Positions 43,328-50,886 of a stretch of DNA of 64,000 bases are shown here, in pieces. Source of the stretch: Entoloma clypeatum (taxonomy: Eukaryota > Basidiomycota > Agaricomycetes > Agaricales > Entolomataceae); NCBI GenBank assembly GCA_963565915.1, contig OY751495.1, positions 372,001 to 436,000 on the forward strand, written 5' to 3'. Position 1 is the stretch's first letter. Each line of letters starts with the position of its first letter. The position numbers and the translations under genes are program-made. The notes beneath the pieces are model-generated. The model was not told the origin of the DNA. It worked only from the letters and a program-made list of their open reading frames with translations, and ran no database searches.

Positions 43328-43875
43328 TCCTTACAGCTTCGTATGCTATAACCACATTAGGTTACAAATTGATTGATCTTGTGTATTGGCCTTGCTGTGA
43401 TACAAAATCTGGCAATACACAGTTGCCCGTGAATCTGGTTGAGGGAACAGCCATGGCACGTGACTGGAATACCAGGCCAGTAGGCACTGGTCCAACTTTG
43501 GATATGTGAGGATAAGTAATGAGGGACTTTCAGTAATGTCTAGAATCCCATATTATTGACTAAATATCTTAAGCGAGCACAGCTGACCCCCCTTCCAGCA
43601 AAATCAGTCGAAAATCAGTTGGGATTCTTCCACATTTCGCTTAACTATGCGCACATCAAGGGTTGACATTTTATCTCCATCTTTCTAGACATTAGGGAAA
43701 GGAATCGAATGAGAAAGATAACCCTAATTCAGGAAGCCATCAATGGTATTGAAGATCTGGGGTGATCTATAAAGAAAAATGTCCGGCATCCAATAGCCTA
43801 TCACCACATGAATGATACACCCGCATTGTTTTCAAACTTTGTCTGTCTCTGCAGCGACAGATTACGCCTCACCAG
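43328..43875. other. Intergenic
   Basis: Upstream regions of the divergent genes on each side. Nothing specific was recognised apart from a TATA-like CTATAAAGAA at about 43767, some 110 bp before the F-box-like start. Confidence 0.35.
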
Positions 43876-44736
43876 ATGGCAGGCATACTACCCAGGATGA
43901 TCCCGCAGGATATCATTGACACAATTCTGGATGAATTTCGCAACACACGGTCAGATATGATCACATACACCACTGTATCGCGGACATTCCTCACTTACTG
44001 CCGCCGACACGTGTTTGCAATGGTTGTCCTTGATACCTTGTTGAGTGGAAAAGCCGTAGCAAGACTGCACCAAGCAATGTGTAACGACAAGTACATTGCA
44101 ACGACTTACCTTCGAGTGCTATGCCTGTCGCAGATGGACTGGGACGACTTTAACAAGGAGTTCATTGCAGTTATAAAAAAGATCGCGACAAACTCCAGGG
44201 TTCATACGTTCAGCCTGACCCTCACACATGAGGTTGATGGCTGGTTCGATGTTACCACAGACGTTGCAAATGCCATGCGCGAACCTTTCAGGCTACCTAG
44301 CCTAAACAAGGTGATACTCGCGGATGTATTGGCCAGGGTGTTTCCCTTGGCGATCCTCCCAGCAGGATTACAACGGCTGCGTTGGATGGGCCATGGAGAG
44401 GCAGGATGCACCTACAACACATCTGATGATTGGCGGTGGATGTGCAACCAGATATATCTCCACATCCTAGAGGTTAGTCGGTCAACCTCAACCGTGTTCT
44501 CCAGACGCCTATTGGAAGGGACGTGTCCCTTGAGGATAGGACGGCTACGTGATCTTGACATACCGTGTATTCAAGCAATAATGGATATGGCACGAAACAA
44601 ATTGAGGGGTTTTATTTGGGCTGATATATATACACAACAGACCGTAAGACATTATTTTCATTGCCAACATGCTGGCTCATATAAATATAAATACCAGATA
44701 GTAATGAATGGGTCTTGTCAAATAACCTGCCAATGA
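43876..44736 (+). CDS. F-box-like protein
   Basis: An open 286-residue frame with ATG after CACCAG. The N-terminus (residues 5-50: LPRMIPQDIIDTILDE, then TYTTVSRTFLTYCRRHVF) fits the F-box-like helix pattern, Pro start, hydrophobic core and conserved Ser/Cys-type second helix, seen in the large Agaricomycete F-box families. The remainder contains leucine-rich stretches (LRVLCLSQMDWDDF, FRLPSLNKVILADV, LPAGLQRLRWMG) as in LRR-like substrate-binding parts. The usual role is to recruit substrates to an SCF ubiquitin ligase through Skp1. The last 30 residues look less natural, and an intron near 44472 (GAG then GTTAGT) or 44640 may give a different C-terminus. No obvious lesion was seen, so it may be a live gene. 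Confidence 0.6.
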   Translation: MAGILPRMIPQDIIDTILDEFRNTRSDMITYTTVSRTFLTYCRRHVFAMVVLDTLLSGKAVARLHQAMCNDKYIATTYLRVLCLSQMDWDDFNKEFIAVIKKIATNSRVHTFSLTLTHEVDGWFDVTTDVANAMREPFRLPSLNKVILADVLARVFPLAILPAGLQRLRWMGHGEAGCTYNTSDDWRWMCNQIYLHILEVSRSTSTVFSRRLLEGTCPLRIGRLRDLDIPCIQAIMDMARNKLRGFIWADIYTQQTVRHYFHCQHAGSYKYKYQIVMNGSCQITCQ

Positions 44737-45224
44737 CTCTCCATTTACATTGCTTTGGGAACTTGGAATCCATGATGATTGATTATGGCCCATAGAGTAA
44801 AATATTGTTTCTCCAGAGAGTAGTGTTTTGAATTAAATTAACGGCCTCAAAAGTCATTAACCTGACTTAACTAGGTTAAGAAATCATACCAGGTAAGGAC
44901 ACCGTGTCCCTCAGCTTTGATGGCCATTGATGGGCACACCATCACTTATCCCTGTCTAGCCCATTAGCAGGTACCATACCCTGTTTGACAGGTTATGGCT
45001 GACCTTAATTCTGTTATTCTACGACTCACGACCTTCCCTCCCACTTCACTGTACCAACTACATTGACGACAAATGCGCGAGACGGCTGCACCATGAAACG
45101 CATTGCTCCACTTCGTGCCAAGGGAGAAGAGATGAGACGGCTGCAGCAGGTGGTCGAACCAAGGTCGTCTGAGCTATGAGAGTTACCCCCACTCTGTCTC
45201 GTCGAGCAGAAGACGAAAGGGTTG
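44737..45224. other. Intergenic
   Basis: No gene. Words CGAGACGGCTGC occur twice (about 45078 and 45135), and similar GAGACG words recur after the AT-rich island (45840-45960). Confidence 0.35.
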
Positions 45225-45790
45225 CCCCTTGAGACTGTACCTTTACACCTTATTCTTATTATATTTTATAATTAAAGTTTTTAAATATAAAATTTTTAGG
45301 AACAATGATTTGCATGTCTTAAAACTACTGAAAAATGTTCAATCAGAACCAAAATTAAATATTATATTTTTAATAGATATTTATTTTAATTTTGTTTTAG
45401 TAGTACTTGTAGAACATAGAACTATGAAATTATAATACTTCTACTTATTTCATAGTAGTTGTTGTACTTGTACTTGAAGAATTTGTAGTAGTAGAGGAAG
45501 AAGAACTTGTAGAAGTTGTTGTAGTACTTCGTTTAGAAGTAGTACTTCATCTTCGTAAAGATTATTATTTAATTTTGTTTTAATTTGTAATAGGGGTTAT
45601 ATAATAATATTTATATTTAAAGAAAATAATTTTTTTAGATTATTTAATAATTTTATTTAAATTTAATCATTTAAATTTTATTAATTTTTTCCACAAATAT
45701 TTTTTTTCCAGATGTAGTACATATAAGTACCTGAAGAAATACTAGTTTTACTAGTTAGAAGCTGTAGAACTTTAAGAAGAAATAAATATC
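45225..45790. other. AT-rich island
   Basis: About 560 bp with very high A+T (long runs such as TTTTATAATTAAAG and AAATTTTATTAATTTTT), plus a (GTA/GAA)-rich core (GTAGTAGAGGAAGAAGAA). The base composition changes abruptly at both sides to ordinary or GC-rich DNA. No reliable ORF; a 68-residue plus-strand frame at 45229-45435 is AT-driven. Confidence 0.6.
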
Positions 45791-46545
45791 TCTTCATGCT
45801 GACAAGGAAGCGGCGAGAAGGTTATTGCACTCAACAACGAGAGGAGACGCAGTCGCACGAGACCCGCACGAGACCCATGTCATTGAAGAAGGGACGAGAC
45901 GACAAGACCTTATCTTTGAAGACCTAGGAACGAGAGGGCTGCGCCACGAGAATCAACAATAGGTCGATGACGAAGGGGCGATCATGGCTGCATTGCAAGA
46001 GTTGCCAAAGGCATACCACCAGCACTTCCACCAATCTACGATACAACACCGTTTACCAGAACACAGGGTACATGTGTGGGCAGTAACTGCTGCACTACCA
46101 CATTCACCAGTCAGGTCGACGTGGACAGCCACCATCTGGAGCCCGTCAGCCATCAATGGAACAGCCACTGTGGGCTGACGTGTCCTGCTGATGTCAGCCT
46201 GTCAACCAATCAGTACAACAGCCAAGACTGTTTGGACAGCCACTGGGGCTCAATCCGGCTACGCGGCTTGACACATTCTTGTCAGCACATGTCAGCCATT
46301 CCTATCAGTCCGCCATTCTCGGTAAGTCAGCCTGACACATGTATCACATGATTCGGACTCACGAAAGAACCCCTTGGGGACGAGCCATACGACTTCGAGT
46401 GAGTTCAACTTTTTTTTTCTTGTACCAACTTAACTCAAATCTGCCATAGCTTTCCTTTCAGTGTACAACCAGGTTCACTTCTTCAATATCTTGCCGCCGT
46501 CTACGACAATGTCAGTTTCAATGGAATTTATGGATCATGCATGAT
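45791..46545. other. Unassigned, with diverged repeat words
   Basis: Between about 46100 and 46330 the words GTCAGCC, CTGACG and GACAGCCA recur and correspond to the complement of 37690-37830. No gene was recognised. An 8-bp sequence TGCATGAT at 46538-46545 is the left target duplication of the next element. Confidence 0.4.
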
Positions 46546-46965
46546 TAGTGTTTAAAGGTCTGGTTTTTTTTGTTTTTGTGAATATCTCAAGAACTACTGG
46601 ATGGAATTTCATCATCCAAGACATGACCCCCATTTATTTTAGCTGCCATTTGCTTTTATGACATGTTGAAACATCTCAACAATGGCTGGGCAGAATCTTT
46701 TCATCCAAGAGTAGTGTTTCAAGGTCCAGTTTACCTTTGTTGATTTCAGACCGAGACCGAACGGGACCGAACTGGTGAGAGACCGGACCACCGGTCTCGG
46801 TTTTTAAGGTTTCGGATCACGGCCGGTCTTCGGTTCACTCGAAACTTTAGAGTTTGAAAGACCGGCCAAAGACCGGTTCGGATCGGTTTAAACCGGTATT
46901 TTCCATGGAATGATCCGAGGATCTGAAATCAATGTCCCGAAATGGCAAGTACAAAATTTCTGCCA

Positions 46966-47043
46966 CAAGAAAGACTTGAACTCTGAACTTCTATAGTATA
47001 AAGGATTCTTTTAACACCACTTAACCAACTGAGCCACAAGACC
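46966..47043 (-). other. tRNA-like block (possible SINE head)
   Basis: On the minus strand TGGCTCAGTTGG fits the RNA polymerase III A box and AGTTCAAGTCT, about 54 nt further, fits most of a B box. A complete cloverleaf could not be drawn, so it is not called a tRNA gene. The sequence downstream of it belongs to the repeated left end of the family B element. A tRNA-derived SINE or a decayed tRNA copy are the options. Confidence 0.4.
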
Positions 47044-47404
47044 ATTATATTTCATTGCTCACAATCACTCTACATCACAACTTTCCCACTTCCCAAATAG
47101 GCACACCTGAAAAAAAAAACACAAAAGGTGTGTGTGCGTGCTTCCTCCTGCCTTGATCACAAGTAGACAGATTATAAATAAAATCTATAAATATATTCTG
47201 GCCTTTTCAGCATCTGTGCACCTCATTGCAGAGTCAGCAATGGGTGGATGTGTCGTTTCGACGTTGGATGATGCACATCACGCACGCATCAAATGTGTCA
47301 AATATATGTAAACAAACTCAAAAAACATCGCATTTCTTCTTAATATGGCTACACAGGAGGAAGTCAGCTTACAGACTATATCAATTATGTAGCCGAGTAT
47401 CATA

Positions 47405-49014
47405 CAGTGCCTCACAAAACTGATTCAATGTTTGCTACTTTGTGAATACCTTCAAAATAACTTTGCAAATCAAAAGAAGGTATTGGTACCTGGTTAAAAG
47501 CCCTGCTTCAGGACTCTCGGAATCTGCAATAATTATGTAATTCCCATAAAGAATGATCAATATATGATCAAATTACTCCAGGGACTCATTGAATCAGTTT
47601 TGTGAGTATGTACAATAAATACAGTATTTTATACTTTAGTACTTGGTATTACCCCCCTTAGCTTTGATTACTGCCTCTACCCTTCTTGGCATACTTTCTA
47701 TCAGGTTTTGACACACTTCTGGCTCTATATTATTCCACACCTCTGCTGCTCTGTCCCAAATCTCCCAGACTCCCTTGGGTGGTGTTGGATATTCATTCAA
47801 CTTCCTTTTAATATGAAACCAGAGGTGTTCAATAGGATTGAGGTCTGGGGACTGTGCAGGCCAATCCAGCAGAGCAATATTCTTGCTGTCCATCCATTTT
47901 TTGGCCTTCTTGGAGGTGTGCTTGGGGTCATTGTCCTGCTGAAAAATGATCTCCTCTTCAGAGATTCCACTCTCCTCCATGCTGGGCAGCAAATTGTCCT
48001 CCAAAATGGACACATACTGATCAGCATCCATCCTCCCCTCAACCTCTGCAAGTCTCCCCACACCTTCCCAACCCATACAACCCCAAACCATAATATTTCC
48101 TCCCCCAAACTTGACTGTGCCCTGAACCTCTCTTTCAATAAGCCCCTCACCCTTCTTTTTCCAGACCCATTCCTTGCCATCTGACCCAAACCTGTTGATT
48201 TTGGTCTCATCTGACCAAATGACCCTCTTCCAGTCCTCCACTGTCCATTCCCTGTGCTTCATAGCAAATGCCAACCGCCTCTTCCGATGTATGGCCTTTA
48301 AGAAAGATCTTTTCTTCTTTGTTACAGCCTTGAATTCATGTTTTCTGAGAACCCTTCTCACAGTTTCTGGGGAGACAGGATTGGAGATGACAGTGTTGAT
48401 GTGTTTGGTAGCCTGCACAGCATTGGAGGCTCTCCCTGAGGTGATTTGTGAAAGTATGTTTCGTGTGTTGGTGGGAGAAAGCTTGGATGGACGACTACCA
48501 GAAGAGAGATTGCGATGAGGAAGAAGATTCTGAAGCACTCTGGAGACAGTTGGTTGGCTGACACCCAGGTTAGAGGCAATATGACGAGTGGAGTGACCAT
48601 TGGAGGCCAGAGAAAGAATGTTTTCCTTGTGGGAAGAGGAGATAGGGCGCATGATTAATTATGGAGGCTGTTGAGGTTGGATTCTTCTTATACAACTTTC
48701 CTTGACAACCCATCAGGGTTCTATTCAAGTTCCATCAGTAAGTCATGACAACTGGTTACCATACAACCAGTGAAGCATTTGATTCTGATAATTGCCATAG
48801 GTACTCACAAAACTGATTCAATGAGTTGCCAATTTAATTTAATCATATCTCCATGGATTCTGATCTAAATCATATGATTCCTTTATATTCTGAAAGCCCT
48901 GAAGTAGGGCTTTCAATTATATACCAAAGGTTTAATTCAATTGGTATTCTTTGCAGAGTTATCTTGAAGGTATTCAAAAAGCAACAAACATTGAATCAGT
49001 TTTGTGAGGCACTG
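47405..49014 (-). mobile_element. Complete Tc1/mariner-type transposon
   Basis: 1610 bp. Both ends begin with CAGTGCCTCACAAAACTGAT and are flanked by TA (47403-47404 and 49015-49016), the standard Tc1/mariner target duplication. The inverted repeats are long, about 200 bp and imperfect. Each end contains the 20-bp motif CTCACAAAACTGATTCAATG twice, in opposite orientation (47411-47430 and 47587-47606; 48804-48823 and 48989-49008). The transposase frame is intact. It lies inside the hAT-type family B element. Confidence 0.93.
47636..48652 (-). CDS. Tc1/mariner transposase, intact
   Basis: A 338-residue uninterrupted frame, normal for Tc1-like transposases. The N-terminal third is a paired helix-turn-helix DNA-binding region (HSTRHIASNLGVSQPTVSRV; then NAVQATKHINTVIS and SPETVRRVLRKHEFK), with a basic KAVTKKKRSFLKAIHRKRR linker. 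The catalytic core has VIWSDETKINRFGSDGKEW (first Asp), FQQDNDPKHTSKKAKKW (second Asp) and WPAQSPDLNPIEHLW (Glu), with the 34-residue spacing of DD34E enzymes. The start is the ATG at 48650-48652 (MRPISSSHKE). No stop or frameshift is present, unlike most other mobile-element genes in this window. Activity cannot be judged from sequence alone. Confidence 0.95.
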   Translation of the reverse strand: MRPISSSHKENILSLASNGHSTRHIASNLGVSQPTVSRVLQNLLPHRNLSSGSRPSKLSPTNTRNILSQITSGRASNAVQATKHINTVISNPVSPETVRRVLRKHEFKAVTKKKRSFLKAIHRKRRLAFAMKHREWTVEDWKRVIWSDETKINRFGSDGKEWVWKKKGEGLIEREVQGTVKFGGGNIMVWGCMGWEGVGRLAEVEGRMDADQYVSILEDNLLPSMEESGISEEEIIFQQDNDPKHTSKKAKKWMDSKNIALLDWPAQSPDLNPIEHLWFHIKRKLNEYPTPPKGVWEIWDRAAEVWNNIEPEVCQNLIESMPRRVEAVIKAKGGNTKY

Positions 49015-49016
49015 TA

Positions 49017-49814
49017 TGTCAATAAATATATGTTGATTTTATGGAATGATGCCACAGATTTTAAGTCATAGAGGTGCCATGCTCTACACCAAATAATAGT
49101 AAACAATGCGCAAAATGCATTGCGCAGGCGCGCGCAGTGCCTTCCTCATGGTCTAATAATAGTTGGAAGTGATAGAACTCATAAATAGATATGTATTCAC
49201 CTTCTGAAGCACTTTGTATAATTTTTAGAAGTCCAGATAAGATAGAAATAATGAAATGTGCAGATTTCAGTAAAAGTGTTATATCTCCCTAATGAATGAG
49301 CCAAATTTGAAAAACAAATATGCTGTGAGATCTCCTGAATGAGGAGAATCCAAAGCTGAAACAAAAAAGTTTGGTCAAATTTTCGACCTATTTTGCTCAT
49401 ATTCACCTCATCAAGTCCTTTAATTTTAATTGAAGGGTCTGAATAGGTTTACATACACTCTTTCAATAGCATATGTATAGTATATTTAGAGTACAAATGT
49501 TGTGCAAAGGAGGAAGCTAGAAAATGTTGTTTTTTGCATCAATTTGGAGCACCAACTTTCTACCATCCATAGCTCATGTATATAACTCTATATATACTTC
49601 CTATGAGTTTCTAGATATGTCTACATAAGGTAAGAATTATTTGTGTGGGTTTTGGTGCCATGGTTTGGGCATCGAGGACACGATTTTCACCGACGTGCAT
49701 GGCTTGGCATTGATGCCAAGCATGCTCGGCAATCGCCGAAAGTCGAACCATAACTGCCAGCAAAACCTTCCCACCCTTTTTTTATCCCCCACCACCACTC
49801 CACCCGGCCACCAC
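49017..49814. other. Unassigned interior of the family B element
   Basis: AT-rich up to about 49620, without a gene on either strand. From 49620 the composition becomes GC-rich and leads into the minisatellite. Confidence 0.35.
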
Positions 49815-50320
49815 ATCCGCCCAAGGACCACTACTCGCGCATAACGGCCACCACTCATGCCCAACGGTCCTCTCTTCCACCCAACGGCCACCTTTCATGC
49901 CCAACGGCATCCCTTTGTGCCCAACGGTCCCGACTCATGCCCAATGCCATCCCTTTGCCCCCAATGTTGTCGACCCACGCCCAATAGCCGCCTTTCATGC
50001 CCAACAGTCCCGACTTGCACCCACCGCCATTGACCCATGCCACGCCGTCCCTTTGCCCCCAACACCGTCCCTTTGCCCTCAACGCCATCAACCCACGCAC
50101 AATGGCTGCCTCGTGTCCCCAACTGCCGCCCCTCTTGCCCAACTGCCCCAACTAGTGCCCCACGGCCCCTCTAATGCCCAACGGCTGCCTTGCATCCTCA
50201 ACGCCATCGACTCACACCCAGCACCCTTCCTTCACGTGCAACAGCCTCCCTTCGCGCCGTATGGCACCACGCACCTGCCACGACATGTGCCCAATGGCCC
50301 CCTTTCACACCCAACGGCGT
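49815..50320. repeat. Degenerate minisatellite, about 20-bp unit
   Basis: Roughly two dozen units with consensus like GCCCAACGGCCACCTTTCAT; unit starts recur every 19-21 bp (GCCCAACGG, GCCCAATGC, CCCCAATGT and so on). The period is not a multiple of three, so the 168-residue open frame across it is a by-product of the repeat and is not called as a gene. Confidence 0.75.
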
Positions 50321-50761
50321 CTGTCACGCCCCAGAACACATGGGGCCGGGCTGAGCCCACGGAGGACCAATTGAGGGAGTACGATGCGCGCGCGTGTCCT
50401 TAGTCTTATTTTACTTGTAATATATTGGTTTAAACCGGTTGAGACCAGTCCGGTCTCACTTCTTTGAGGTAAACAGAACTGATGCACTGGTCTTGCATCG
50501 GTCCGGTTCAGTTTTTTTGAGATCATGTGAACTGAAAAATCGGTCTCAGTCTCGGTCTCTAAATTTTGAGGGTCAAAAACCAGATTGAACCGGACTTTTA
50601 AACACTATCCAAGACAAGACCCTCCAGTTTCTAAGTCCTCCATCTGCCCAAATATTTCAGTAATTTTAGTGATTTTATCTGGATTTCTGAAGCCATTTTT
50701 TAAAAAGGATAAACCACAAAAAACCAAGAACTGGACTGGACTTTTAAACACTATGCACGAT

Positions 50762-50886
50762 GTCTGGTGGCTGATGAAGGGGTTTCAGATTCATGTTTCT
50801 TGTACTTTTCCGTCTATGTTTTTGCTCTTAGCAGTGGATACACAGTATTTCCTTTTTTGGACAATGGTATAAAATCATTTTGTGCC
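50762..50886. other. Spacer between the hAT-type and inverted-repeat elements
   Basis: 125 bp without a recognisable feature. Confidence 0.4.

Larger units (their letters stand above)
46712..50607. mobile_element. hAT-type family B element, about 3.9 kb
   Basis: Starts TAGTGTTTCAAGGTCCAG and ends CCGGACTTTTAAACACTA, with TCCAAGAG (46704-46711) and TCCAAGAC (50608-50615) as a near-perfect 8-bp duplication inside family A sequence. Both ends (46740-46930 and 50420-50600) are dense in ACCGGT, GGTCTC and AGACCG words, as subterminal binding sites of hAT elements are. No hAT transposase is present. The interior carries a tRNA-like block, a Tc1/mariner copy and a minisatellite. Confidence 0.75.
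46546..50753. mobile_element. hAT-type family A element split by a family B element
   Basis: The left part (46546-46711) starts TAGTGTTTAAAGGTC and matches the 304-bp MITE at 8904; the right part (50608-50753) matches the rest of that MITE and ends GACTTTTAAACACTA. The flanks are TGCATGAT (46538-46545) and TGCACGAT (50754-50761), a 7/8 duplication whose one difference is a CG to TG change. This shows that everything between is later insertion. Confidence 0.85.

Noticed and set aside
45229..45435. A 68-residue frame in the AT-rich island that looks mitochondrial
   Set aside because: Leu/Ile/Phe/Val-rich reading is what any AT-rich DNA gives; no respiratory-chain or intron-endonuclease motif is present.
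46966..47043. A functional tRNA gene
   Set aside because: The promoter boxes fit, but no seven-base acceptor stem or proper anticodon arm could be paired.
47411..47606. The repeated 20-bp motif as a CRISPR-like repeat
   Set aside because: Only four copies in inverted pairs at transposon ends, with no regular spacers; this is a eukaryotic mobile-element structure.
49897..50403. A 168-residue open frame rich in Pro, His and Ala
   Set aside because: It is the translation of a 20-bp degenerate minisatellite; openness follows from the absence of stop words in the unit, and no start context, intron or domain supports a gene.
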